A stretch of 64,000 nt of DNA, from assembly GCA_964549505.1 (NCBI GenBank), contig CAZJVD010000006.1:1-64000 (forward strand), given 5' to 3'. This document shows, in pieces, positions 9,196 to 17,084 of this stretch; positions within the stretch are counted from its first letter, which is position 1; each line of letters begins with the position of its first letter. The notes below the pieces were generated by a model. The model was not told where the DNA came from and searched no databases. It was given only the letters and a program-made list of their open reading frames with translations. This stretch comes from CAZJVD01 sp964549505. GTDB taxonomy: Bacteria; Bdellovibrionota; UBA1018; CAZJVD01. The translations under genes were made by a program, and so were the position numbers.

Positions 9196-9978
9196 TCAGG
9201 TTAGGGCATAGGCTGCGAGCGCTATGAGCAACCATACGACGACCTGCACATCCCACTTGCGCAGAAACTTACGCAATCCCGTTACGAAATCGCGTCCGCC
9301 GTAGAGATGCCGTGAACGTGTCTGGACCCAGACCTGCCACGTTCGATCGACGAACGAGACGGTCTCGGACGGTGGTTCCGAAAGCGCGCGGTCCAAGATG
9401 TCTTGAACCTGGGAAAACAGTTCACGTGTGCGATTGAGAAGGTCGCGACAGTTTTCGCATTTCGCAAGATGACTCTCTAAAAACACGCGCGACGACGGCA
9501 GCACTTCGTGATCGAGAAATCGCGCCGTCCAGGGATCCATCGCTAGGAAATCGGGACACTCAGGACCCATCCCGCGCGGGCCGAGCGCCACTGGAACGAG
9601 CTTCGTTCTTGCTGAGAACGACAGCGGTCCAACGTCAGCGTCTCGCAATCCTAGCGCGGCGGCAGTTTTGCGATACGTCCACTTGCCATTATGAAGACCC
9701 ACGAGCGTGAGACGCTCCGGTACCGACAGACGAAAAAAACTATTCTGAATCTCTAGATCCACTGGAGAAAGCTTTCGAGCCGCACCGAGAATCCCATGAA
9801 ACGCGACGTTGGACAGTTCGACGCGATCACCGGAAACGAGCGAAGCCGGTAGGATCGCATCTGTGAAGAGCCGTCGTGCCTCGGGACCGCGACCTAAGAG
9901 CGCGCGCCCGATGACATGGAGCTGTTCAAAATCCTTGCGAATCAGAGTTCCAGCGGGTTCCGCTGGGAGTGTGTTCAT
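9196..9978 (-). CDS. Membrane protein with sigma-region-4-like and zinc-finger anti-sigma-like segments
   Basis: 260 residues. Residues about 81-128 (FFRLSVPERLTLVGL, then WTYRKTAAALGL and ARTKL) resemble a degenerate region 4 of extracytoplasmic-function sigma factors. Residues 167-181 (LESHLAKCENCRDLL; His170, Cys174, Cys177) are the His-x3-Cys-x2-Cys site of zinc-finger anti-sigma domains. Residues 243-259 are a single C-terminal membrane span. The N-terminal 60 residues could be a remnant of region 2. The order suggests a sigma-like and an anti-sigma-like part in one membrane-anchored chain. No separate sigma gene is adjacent. It starts 6 bases after the acetoacetyl-CoA synthetase stop, so is probably translated from the same mRNA. 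The domain reading is by eye. Confidence 0.7.
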   Translation of the reverse strand: MNTLPAEPAGTLIRKDFEQLHVIGRALLGRGPEARRLFTDAILPASLVSGDRVELSNVAFHGILGAARKLSPVDLEIQNSFFRLSVPERLTLVGLHNGKWTYRKTAAALGLRDADVGPLSFSARTKLVPVALGPRGMGPECPDFLAMDPWTARFLDHEVLPSSRVFLESHLAKCENCRDLLNRTRELFSQVQDILDRALSEPPSETVSFVDRTWQVWVQTRSRHLYGGRDFVTGLRKFLRKWDVQVVVWLLIALAAYALT

Positions 9979-9983
9979 ACGAC

Positions 9984-11951
9984 CTATTGTTTCAACTCTA
10001 GTAGGTCTTTGTAAAGTTCTAGACTCTCGGGGTTCTTAAGTGCGTCGCGATTGGTCACAGGTTTGCCTTCCACCACATTTTTGACGGCAAGCTCAACTTT
10101 TTTCATGTTGAGCGTGTAGGGGATGTCTGTGACCGCCAAGATCTTAGCGGGAACATGCCTCGGCGTCGTGTTTTCACGGATCGTGGTGCGAATCTTTGTC
10201 TTGAGTGCTTCGTCCAGTGTCACTCCCGCCCGAAGTTTCACGAATAGAACGACGCGGACATCGTTTTGCCAGTCCTGACCGATTACGACACTGTCTTCGA
10301 TCTCTGGGATCTGATCGACCTGACGATAGATCTCGGCTGTTCCGATTCGAACGCCACCCGGGTTGAGCGTCGTGTCCGAGCGCCCGTAGATCACGACGCC
10401 GCCGCGTTCATTGATCTCAATGAAGTCTCCATGCCGCCACACACCTGGGTACGTTCCAAAGTACGCGCTCTTGTATTTGGTACCGTCAGGATCATTCCAA
10501 AAATGAATGGGCATCGACGGAAAAGGTCGCGTGCAGACGAGTTCACCCGTTTGTCCGATGAGTTTCTCACCCTTGGGTCCCCAAGCTTCGACACTCATTC
10601 CGAGTCCTAGGCACTGGAGCTCACCTTCGGTCACCGGCAGATTCGGGTTTCCAAGAGCAAAGCACCCATTCAAGTCGGTTCCGCCGGATACGGAACAAAG
10701 TGGAATCTCGTCTTTGATGGCTTCGTAACTGAAACGAAACCCTTCTTTTGACAGTGGTGATCCCGTCGACAGAATCATGCGTAAGCTTTTCAACTTATGA
10801 TGATCTTTCGGGCGGTAGCCCGTCTGCATGAGAGCCGCGATATAGCCCGCACTCGTACCGAAAACGCTGATCCCAGCGTCGTCCGCAAACCTCCAAAGCG
10901 CACTCGCATCGGGGGTGAAGGGTTGGCCTTCAAAAAGTGCGAGGGTCGAGCCGGTCGCAAGTCCGGTTACGAGCCAATTCCACATCATCCAACCACATGT
11001 AGTGAAATAAAAGAAAACGTCGTCACGTTTAAGATCGCAATGGAGTCGGTGTTCCTTGACGTGATTGATAAGGATTCCGCCGACGCTCTGAACCATACAT
11101 TTGGGAAGTCCGGTCGTTCCCGAGCTGTACATGATGTAAAGCGGGTGTTCAAAGGGGACTTGTTCAAACGTGAGTGGCGCCGTTTTGCCTTCCTGAATCC
11201 ATTCTTCAAAACGCACGGATCTTGTATCTGGCTTCAGAACGGATAGGTCTGTTTTCTTTCCTGTAGCGACGGCGCGGTAGGGAACGATGATCGTCAGCTC
11301 GAGTGACGTGAGAACATTCTGAATTTCACGCACGCGATCGAGGCAGCTGATCTCCTTGCCTTTGAAAACATAACCGTCCGACGCAAAAAGTACTTTGGGT
11401 TGAATCTGGCCGAAGCGGTCCAAGATTCCTTTCGTTCCGAAGTCGGGCGAGCAGCTCGACCAAACCGCGCCGATACTCGATGCGGCGAGCATGCCAACCA
11501 CTGACTCCGGTAAGCAGGGCAGGAAGCCGGCAACACGGTCGCCTTTGCTCACGCCGAGCGCGCGCAACCGCGAAGCTGTGCTCTCGACTTGGTCGTACAG
11601 TTCAGCGTACGTCAGTGTTCGTGTCGTACCGTCCTCGGAGCGAAAGACCAGAGCGCGATGTTGGTCGCGAAAACGCAAAAGGTTTTCTGCAAGATTCAGT
11701 TTGGCTCCCTCGAACCAATGTGCGCCCGGCATGGCTTTCGGATTGTCGACAATGCGCCTCGGGGGCTGCGACAGTTTCAGATCCGTGAACTCAGCGATCG
11801 CTTTCCAAAAAGCTTCTAGGTTCTCGACGGACCATCGGTGCAGTTCCGTGTAGGATCCAAACTTCTTTCCGGTTTCTCGTTCAATCTTGTGTTGAAATGC
11901 TGTGATCGCCGAGCTCTCGATCGTTGATGGTTTGGGTTGGTACAGAATCAT
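9984..11951 (-). CDS. Acetoacetyl-CoA synthetase
   Basis: About 655 residues from the ATG at 11951; an ORF start at 11990 would overlap hldD and is less likely. This is an adenylate-forming enzyme that activates acetoacetate to acetoacetyl-CoA. The AMP-binding loop MYSSGTTGLPKCMVQ, the WMMWNWLV segment, the GRSDTTLNPGGVRIGTAEIY signature and the C-terminal acceptor lysine region MKKVELAVKNVV are typical of acetoacetate-CoA ligases. Together with the thiolase at 31702 it would allow use of acetoacetate as carbon. It follows hldD by 28 bases. Confidence 0.93.
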   Translation of the reverse strand: MILYQPKPSTIESSAITAFQHKIERETGKKFGSYTELHRWSVENLEAFWKAIAEFTDLKLSQPPRRIVDNPKAMPGAHWFEGAKLNLAENLLRFRDQHRALVFRSEDGTTRTLTYAELYDQVESTASRLRALGVSKGDRVAGFLPCLPESVVGMLAASSIGAVWSSCSPDFGTKGILDRFGQIQPKVLFASDGYVFKGKEISCLDRVREIQNVLTSLELTIIVPYRAVATGKKTDLSVLKPDTRSVRFEEWIQEGKTAPLTFEQVPFEHPLYIMYSSGTTGLPKCMVQSVGGILINHVKEHRLHCDLKRDDVFFYFTTCGWMMWNWLVTGLATGSTLALFEGQPFTPDASALWRFADDAGISVFGTSAGYIAALMQTGYRPKDHHKLKSLRMILSTGSPLSKEGFRFSYEAIKDEIPLCSVSGGTDLNGCFALGNPNLPVTEGELQCLGLGMSVEAWGPKGEKLIGQTGELVCTRPFPSMPIHFWNDPDGTKYKSAYFGTYPGVWRHGDFIEINERGGVVIYGRSDTTLNPGGVRIGTAEIYRQVDQIPEIEDSVVIGQDWQNDVRVVLFVKLRAGVTLDEALKTKIRTTIRENTTPRHVPAKILAVTDIPYTLNMKKVELAVKNVVEGKPVTNRDALKNPESLELYKDLLELKQ

Positions 11952-11979
11952 CGCCAGGCTCCGCGAAGGTGTGAACGTG

Positions 11980-13017
11980 TTAGGAGGCACTCAAAAAGCG
12001 AACGTACTTGTCGACGGCGTCTTCGAGTGCGGTGAAGTGCCGATCAAAACCCGCTATGCCCGGAGTTCGAAGACGCGCCATCTTGGCTTCTGTGAAATAC
12101 TGATACGCGTTTCGTATCGTTTCAGGCGTGTCAACCCAATCAAAGGCCGGCTCCTTGCCGAGGGCACCGAAGACCGCGGTGGCAAGATCTAAAAATGTGC
12201 GTGCCTGACCGGTTCCTAAGTTAAAGACACCGCGTTCGACCTTTCGGTCGAGCGTAAAGTGTAAGACGCGAACAACATCGTCGACAAATATGAAGTCGCG
12301 CTTCTGATGCCCGTCAGCGATCCCGTCTTTGTGACTTCTGAACAGGCGCACGCGACCGGACTTCTTGATCTGATCAAAGGCCTGGATCACCACACTCGAC
12401 ATCTTGTTTTTATGGCGTTCGCCTGGACCAAAGACATTGAAAAACCGAAATCCAGCCCACACAGGGGGCCTGACGCCGCGTTTTTCAGAGTCGAGAGCGT
12501 AAAGATCGAACTTGAGTTTCGAATCGCCGTACGGATTGAGAGGTTTTAATTTTGGGGTGAGCGTGTCGGCGTCATCGTAGCCTTTTTCGCCTCCACCGTA
12601 AACGGCCGCGCTACTCGCATACACGAGCGGGATGTTTTTCAGAGCGCAGAGATCCCAGAGGTGTTTCGTGTAAAGAAAATTCATCCGCTCGAGAGTGTCA
12701 TGATCCTGGCAAGTCGTATCCGTGCATGCGCCCAAGTGAACGACAGCATCAACCTTTGGAGACTGCGGATCGGACAACCACTCAATCAGGCGGTTTCGAT
12801 CGAGTCTTTGACCAAAGTCGATTCCAGCGTGCTCCGAACGTGAGCGAAAGTGCTCGAGATGATCGACGGAGATGAGCTCAATTGGCTTTGGATCTTTTAA
12901 GCCTAACTTTCGTTGTAACGAGAGGTCGCAAGAAGCAGCAAAGCGCGAACCAATAAAACCGGCCGCACCGGTAACGACATAACGTTTCGCTGAATTCGCG
13001 GTAGGCATCGTAACCAT
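11980..13017 (-). CDS. hldD: ADP-glyceromanno-heptose 6-epimerase
   Basis: About 345 residues from the ATG at 13017; another ATG lies at 13008. An ORF start at 13077 lies inside a hairpin and adds residues unlike the family. It is an extended short-chain dehydrogenase: NAD(P)-binding VVTGAAGFIGSRF, the GACTDTT motif in place of the usual GACSxTT, and the catalytic pair in NPYGDSKLKFD (Tyr-x3-Lys). FFNVFGPGERHKNKM is also diagnostic. It epimerises ADP-D-glycero-beta-D-manno-heptose for the LPS inner core and works with GmhA, also in this window. Start uncertain; function secure. Confidence 0.92.
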   Translation of the reverse strand: MVTMPTANSAKRYVVTGAAGFIGSRFAASCDLSLQRKLGLKDPKPIELISVDHLEHFRSRSEHAGIDFGQRLDRNRLIEWLSDPQSPKVDAVVHLGACTDTTCQDHDTLERMNFLYTKHLWDLCALKNIPLVYASSAAVYGGGEKGYDDADTLTPKLKPLNPYGDSKLKFDLYALDSEKRGVRPPVWAGFRFFNVFGPGERHKNKMSSVVIQAFDQIKKSGRVRLFRSHKDGIADGHQKRDFIFVDDVVRVLHFTLDRKVERGVFNLGTGQARTFLDLATAVFGALGKEPAFDWVDTPETIRNAYQYFTEAKMARLRTPGIAGFDRHFTALEDAVDKYVRFLSAS

Positions 13018-13062
13018 GGGCGAAACGAGGTTAACTCGGAGCGGTTGTATTTGGGAAGGGTT

Positions 13063-13096
13063 AAGCCCGGGCGACATCCACTGTCACGCCGGGCTT
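13063..13096 (-). terminator. Hairpin downstream of the 21-residue peptide gene
   Basis: AAGCCCGG and CCGGGCTT form an 8-bp stem with an 18-base loop, 27 bases beyond the stop of the small peptide gene. The leftward strand continues AACCCTTCCC, a poor T-run, so termination is plausible but not strong. The hairpin also argues against the farther upstream start proposed for hldD. Confidence 0.45.
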
Positions 13097-13122
13097 GGGA
13101 GTTCGGGGTGGTACTAAACTTT

Positions 13123-13188
13123 TTAAACAAACGTCGAAACAGCCGTGAGAATCACTAAAGCTATCGACGTGAGCACTAAACTTTTCAT
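13123..13188 (-). CDS. Putative 21-residue hydrophobic peptide
   Basis: An ATG at 13188 with a good GAGGAGA ribosome binding site 8 bases upstream opens a 21-codon frame, MKSLVLTSIALVILTAVSTF plus a final Val, ending TAA. It would be a single membrane-spanning peptide with one N-terminal lysine. A sigma-54-like promoter lies 70-85 bases upstream and a hairpin follows the stop, so the unit looks like a discrete transcript of under 200 bases. Type I toxin, small membrane regulator or incidental frame in a small RNA are all possible. Too short to recognise a family. Confidence 0.5.
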   Translation of the reverse strand: MKSLVLTSIALVILTAVSTFV

Positions 13189-13256
13189 GGCCGGGTCTCC
13201 TCTAACGTTCTGCGTTTGATCCGGTTGGGCGTTACCGCCCGTACGAGACTAGATAA

Positions 13257-13272
13257 TGCAGTCGATGTGCCA
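13257..13272 (-). promoter_or_regulatory. Sigma-54 (-24/-12) promoter candidate
   Basis: On the leftward strand the sequence TGGCACATCGACTGCA matches the sigma-54 consensus at the GG (-24) and GC (-12) elements with exactly the right spacing; only the base before the TGC differs from the preferred T. The predicted start is near 13246, giving a leader of about 58 bases to the small peptide ATG. A GAF-AAA-Fis regulator is divergently encoded next to it, which is the usual context for such promoters. Confidence 0.6.
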
Positions 13273-13342
13273 CAGTGCGTTACGAAAACGACTCTTGTTT
13301 TCATAGGTAAAAACCGCCTTCAATCGATCTCTCACAACTGCA

Positions 13343-13363
13343 CTTGGCGTTTGCGGCGCCAAG
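13343..13363. promoter_or_regulatory. Inverted repeat, possible enhancer-binding-protein site
   Basis: CTTGGCG, a 7-base spacer, and CGCCAAG. It lies about 107 bases upstream of the predicted sigma-54 start and about 65 bases upstream of the regulator gene at 13427. Fis-type DNA-binding domains recognise such dyads, and this distance is normal for an upstream activating site. Assignment is inference from position and symmetry. Confidence 0.45.
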
Positions 13364-13426
13364 ACGACTTGGCCTAAGAGCGAGGTGAGAACTTGAGTTG
13401 GCAGTCCCGAATCCCGAAAAGGAGAC

Positions 13427-15028
13427 GTGACTGATTCGCAGGACGTCTTTGAGACATTACAGAAGATTGTGGGGGCGTTCTTCGACCGAACCGACCGCAA
13501 ACAGCTCGTCTCCGGCATTCTGAGGGCCGCTATGGATCTTGCGGAGGCCGACCGGGGGTCGGTGTTCCTCGCCCCTGATTCCAATGAGCCCTTGCCGTCG
13601 GGTCAGCGGGTCAAACTGAAGTCTCTGATAGCAACCGGACTTGGCGGTCAGGAGATTGAAGTCGACGCAGACCAAGGGGTCGTGGGTCACGTTTTTACGA
13701 CCGGTGAAAGTGTCATTGTTTCCGATGCGCAAAAGGACGGTCGGTTCTTAGGTGCGATCGACAAAGAGACTCAGTATTTCACCGAGAGTATTCTGTGCGT
13801 CCCGTTACGCACGCCGCGTGGAACGACGTTGGGCGTGATCGAAATCCTGAATTCGAAGAAGGGTCACTTTTCAGAGAGCGAGCATCAGATTTTAAAACTG
13901 CTCGCATTGCTCGCAGCTCTTGCTCTTGAGGCGCAAACCACAGCGCGCTCGCTGAAAGAGGTGAGTGAGAAACTACTGGAAGAACGTGCCGTGCATCAGC
14001 CGGAAACGGCGCGCTTCGTGTTGTTCTCAACGCACAAGCGTTTACAAGAAGCGTTCAATAATCTGCCTCATTATGCTGCGAGCGACAGCAGCGTTTTGAT
14101 ACAAGGTGAAAGCGGAACCGGAAAAGAGGTTATTGCGCAAGTCACACATCACGAGAGTGCTCGCAGAGACAAACCTTTCATCGCAATCAACTGTGCGGCT
14201 ATTCCCGAGAGTCTTTTTGAAGCAGAACTTTTCGGTGTCGCGAAAGGCGCAGCGACTGGAACATCAGCCCGTAAAGGAAAAATCGAACTTGCCGACGGCG
14301 GTACGCTGTTTCTCGACGAGATCGGCGAGCTGCCGCTTTCGATGCAAGCCAAGTTGCTCCGTGTTCTCCAAGAAAAACAAGTCCAACGCGTTGGATCCGA
14401 AGAACGACCGAAACAGGTCGACTTTCGTTTGATCGCGGCGACGAATCGTGACCTCGAGGCCGCCTCTAAAGCTGGAACCTTTCGTGAAGATCTGTTTTAT
14501 CGCCTGAATGTGATTCGCATAGGGATTCCACCGCTGCGTGAGCGCCCGTCGGATATTCCGGCGTTGTGCGAGTCCATCTTGAAACGTTTTGAAACCGAAC
14601 GTGGTTGGAAACCGAAGCGCCTGAGTCCGTCTGCACTCGAACAAATCACACGTTACGAGTGGCCAGGAAATATCCGACAGCTTCAGAACCGCCTCGAGGG
14701 AGCGTGTATTGTCAGTCGCGATCGACGCGAGCTGCTGCCAGAGGATCTGAGTTTCGATACGCATGGAACAGTCGGAGAAGTGTCCAACGTTGTGAGCTTG
14801 GTTCCACAAACCTCGAGTTCCGTGCCGCAGCGGGCACCAGCGAATCCGCCGAGTATGAATCTCAAGACCGCGAAAGACTGGCTCGAGCGCGAACTGATCG
14901 AACGTGCGCTCGTGATGACTCACGGAAACAAGACTGAGGCGGCAAAGATTCTCGGAATCACACGCGAAGGATTGCGACTGGCGATTCGGAAACTGAACCC
15001 AAAGGTCGTGTTAAAAAAAGCGGCTTGA
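13427..15028 (+). CDS. GAF-AAA-Fis transcriptional regulator of the enhancer-binding-protein family, with altered GAFTGA loop
   Basis: 533 residues. An N-terminal GAF sensor domain (about 10-180, with GVVGHVF and CVPLRT phrases) is followed by an AAA+ domain: Walker A GESGTGKE (227-234), Walker B GGTLFLDEIGE, and the sensor segment FREDLFYRLNVIRI. A C-terminal Fis helix-turn-helix follows (ALVMTHGNKTEAAKILGITR). The loop that contacts sigma-54 is GAATGT (274-279) instead of GAFTGA, so the key aromatic residue is replaced by Ala and one residue seems missing. It starts with GTG behind AAAAGGAG. A sigma-54-like promoter lies on the opposite strand upstream. It may still activate, or may have lost sigma-54 contact. 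Confidence 0.88.
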   Translation: MTDSQDVFETLQKIVGAFFDRTDRKQLVSGILRAAMDLAEADRGSVFLAPDSNEPLPSGQRVKLKSLIATGLGGQEIEVDADQGVVGHVFTTGESVIVSDAQKDGRFLGAIDKETQYFTESILCVPLRTPRGTTLGVIEILNSKKGHFSESEHQILKLLALLAALALEAQTTARSLKEVSEKLLEERAVHQPETARFVLFSTHKRLQEAFNNLPHYAASDSSVLIQGESGTGKEVIAQVTHHESARRDKPFIAINCAAIPESLFEAELFGVAKGAATGTSARKGKIELADGGTLFLDEIGELPLSMQAKLLRVLQEKQVQRVGSEERPKQVDFRLIAATNRDLEAASKAGTFREDLFYRLNVIRIGIPPLRERPSDIPALCESILKRFETERGWKPKRLSPSALEQITRYEWPGNIRQLQNRLEGACIVSRDRRELLPEDLSFDTHGTVGEVSNVVSLVPQTSSSVPQRAPANPPSMNLKTAKDWLERELIERALVMTHGNKTEAAKILGITREGLRLAIRKLNPKVVLKKAA

Positions 15029-15042
15029 GATCGTAAAGCCGT

Positions 15043-15693
15043 TTAGACCAATCGGTACGGTTTCTCGCCGTCGGGTTTCCGCTCAAGAAACGAGAATGCC
15101 ATTTCAAGTTGCTTCGGCATCGTCGTGTTCTGTGTGTCGCCGGTTCCAAACGGAATCGACGGGTGAAATAGAAATCGATAGTTTGCGACCCAAATCTCTC
15201 CTTCGTGTCGGGCGTGCTTTGCGAAGACCGGAATACCGACCGGAAAGAGATGGCGCTCGAATTCAGTTTCAAGACTAGCGATCTGGTCCATGCGCACGGA
15301 GACTTCGATGGTCTTGAAAGTCCAACCGAGATCGAAAGCAAGAACGGCGAGAACGCGCTCCCAAGCGCGGTCGTGCCGACGCCAGTCGGCTTCGCCGAAT
15401 CGAAGCCTCCAGCTCTGTGGTACGCGGCCGTTGAGCGCCTCATAGTCCGAAACAAGGGTCTCGGGTGGAATTTTTCCTTCGATCAGTCCTATGTAACTCG
15501 AAAACTCAGAAGGCAGATGAATGCGAGAGGAGTTCTCGGTCATGACAACCGATCGTTCGCGATGAAGCTCAGCAGCCAGACGTTTCAGAACTGCCGTCTT
15601 AAGAAGTTCTCGCTCGGTAGAGTCCGCTTCGATCTGTTTCCAAGCTGCCTGAAGTGGTTCAAGACGCTCGCTAAAACCAGTGCTCGGCTTCAT
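15043..15693 (-). CDS. Hypothetical protein
   Basis: 216 residues with no signal peptide, no membrane span and no family that I recognise. It is rich in Glu, Arg and aromatic residues and predicted soluble and helical in its first half. It is the last gene of the leftward glyA-nrdR-nusB group, 6 bases after the preceding stop, and converges on the Fis-type regulator with a 14-base gap. Coding is supported by the tight spacing within the operon. Confidence 0.65.
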   Translation of the reverse strand: MKPSTGFSERLEPLQAAWKQIEADSTERELLKTAVLKRLAAELHRERSVVMTENSSRIHLPSEFSSYIGLIEGKIPPETLVSDYEALNGRVPQSWRLRFGEADWRRHDRAWERVLAVLAFDLGWTFKTIEVSVRMDQIASLETEFERHLFPVGIPVFAKHARHEGEIWVANYRFLFHPSIPFGTGDTQNTTMPKQLEMAFSFLERKPDGEKPYRLV

Positions 15694-15699
15694 GACAAA

Positions 15700-16179
15700 T
15701 TACGGCTTCGAGCGAAGCACTAAAACTCCGTCGCTTGTTCGCTTGAACGGTGCTGTCGGATCGACTTCGCGTTTAGGGCGTGTTTCGAGTGGATCGACTT
15801 CTGTTTTCTGAAAATCTCCAGCACTCGGTCGGATCGTGCGGGTTTGCGTCGTCGTGGCCGTGGGTGATGATGTTGGTGGCGACGCCCGTGGCGATGTGAC
15901 CGGTGCTAACCTTTTCGAAGCCGCTGACAGAGCAGCGGACATAGCCTTGTTGCTGGCTTCCCTGCTCGACGGACTTTGTGCCTGACCTTGCAACGGAGTC
16001 GAAGCGGGCGCTATCGCTGAACGCGCTTGCTGCGGTAAGCTCGCTTGGACCGTCGTCATCATCGCATCCATGAGCGGTAGCACGCTCACAAGATCAGGAG
16101 CTTCTGTTTCCAGACGTGTGGACTTCTCAAGACAACGCTGTCCCATCAATTCTAAAAAGCGCGAACGCTTTTCGCTCAT
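15700..16179 (-). CDS. Low-complexity hypothetical protein
   Basis: About 159 residues from the ATG at 16179, which overlaps the preceding stop in an ATGA junction; an ATG four codons upstream is less likely. The first 50 residues are ordinary, then a Ser/Ala/Pro/Thr-rich region (about 60-120) and a basic tail that carries EVDP repeated twice (TEVDPLETRPKREVDPTAP). Probably largely disordered. No family recognised; the translational coupling suggests it belongs with the M17-like gene upstream. Confidence 0.6.
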   Translation of the reverse strand: MSEKRSRFLELMGQRCLEKSTRLETEAPDLVSVLPLMDAMMTTVQASLPQQARSAIAPASTPLQGQAQSPSSREASNKAMSAALSAASKRLAPVTSPRASPPTSSPTATTTQTRTIRPSAGDFQKTEVDPLETRPKREVDPTAPFKRTSDGVLVLRSKP

Positions 16180-16586
16180 AGAACCACCCATCGCTGCTGG
16201 TCAGAAAATGTGTGGGCGAATGTGTGTGCTCCGGGTAAATCCACTTCGGAAACACCCATTCCCTCGAGGCCGAGTTGTTCGAGACTGGCTTTCATTTTTT
16301 CCAGCGTCTCTTTAGGAAGGGCAGTCCGACTGCCTGGAACTTCGCTCGCTCCAATTCCTATGAGCAAGAAATGAAAAGTGCGCCCCGGTTTCCTAATGGG
16401 AATGTAAACAAACTCGCCGTTTTCGCCCGTGATTGAACCGTTGCGGATGAACTGTGACAGTGCGCCCTGAAAGGACCAATCGATACGACCGGCAAGACCT
16501 TGCAACGGCCGCTCGTTGGTCGAGCAGGCAGCCACGAGGCCGTTCACTTCACCGGAAAACAATGCTTGTAACTCGTCGCGTACCAT
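16176..16586 (-). CDS. Stand-alone leucyl-aminopeptidase N-terminal-domain-like protein
   Basis: 136 residues. The segment LAGRIDWSFQGALSQFIRNG followed by ITGENGEFVYIP resembles the macro-like N-terminal domain of M17 leucyl aminopeptidases, but the metal-binding catalytic domain is absent. Such isolated domains occur in other bacteria with unknown role, possibly binding a nucleotide or peptide ligand. It lies 48 bases after nusB on the same strand and is coupled to the next gene by a four-base overlap. Family call is by eye. Confidence 0.65.
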   Translation of the reverse strand: MVRDELQALFSGEVNGLVAACSTNERPLQGLAGRIDWSFQGALSQFIRNGSITGENGEFVYIPIRKPGRTFHFLLIGIGASEVPGSRTALPKETLEKMKASLEQLGLEGMGVSEVDLPGAHTFAHTFSDQQRWVVL

Positions 16587-16634
16587 CGTCAGTTCCAGTG
16601 TAGAGGATAGAGGTTAGGTGAGGCAAGCGGCGTG

Positions 16635-17084
16635 CTATGCGTCTGGTTCTGGCTTGGGGCAATTCTTGCCGACCCAGGCGTCCAAGATTCCATTGACGAA
16701 ACTAGGAGACTCAAGCGACCCGAACTTTTTGGCCAGTTCGATGGCTTCGTCCATGACGACTTTGGGTGGCGTTTTTGGAAACTGCTGCAGCTCAAATATC
16801 GCCAGGCGGAGAATGACGAGGTCCACAAGACTCATGCGTCCTACCGACCAGTTGGTCGACAGCGCCTGAACAGCGTCGTCAAGTGCTTGCCGATTTTTGT
16901 AAGTCCCAACGGACAGTTCACGTGCAAACGAGAGCTGGTCCTGTGGTGTTAGAAAATGACAGACGTGTTCGTTAAAGGCGGATTCGATCTCGCTTTCGCG
17001 CGGTGGGGTGCTGGCGGCATACTCAAGCGAATACAGAAACTGAAAGCTGCGCTCACGCGCCTGACTACGAACTGACATGGTCAT
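16635..17084 (-). CDS. nusB: Transcription antitermination factor NusB
   Basis: 149 residues, all helical. NusB hallmarks are the N-terminal SQARERSFQFLYSLEY, the central WSVGRMSLVDLVILRLAIFEL and the C-terminal PKVVMDEAIELAKKFG with FVNGILDA. With NusE (S10) it binds boxA RNA to promote antitermination of rRNA operons. The start overlaps the nrdR stop by four bases, showing translational coupling. A second ATG two codons later is also possible. Confidence 0.95.
   Translation of the reverse strand: MTMSVRSQARERSFQFLYSLEYAASTPPRESEIESAFNEHVCHFLTPQDQLSFARELSVGTYKNRQALDDAVQALSTNWSVGRMSLVDLVILRLAIFELQQFPKTPPKVVMDEAIELAKKFGSLESPSFVNGILDAWVGKNCPKPEPDA

Noticed and set aside
13017..13077. Upstream start of hldD at 13077
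   Set aside because: The extra 20 residues do not resemble the family and the start codon region falls in a hairpin that probably ends the small peptide transcript; no ribosome binding site is visible.
14264..14923. Leftward open frame (219 codons) opposite the regulator gene
   Set aside because: Lies entirely antisense to well-conserved AAA and Fis domains; composition is that of a reverse-strand shadow.
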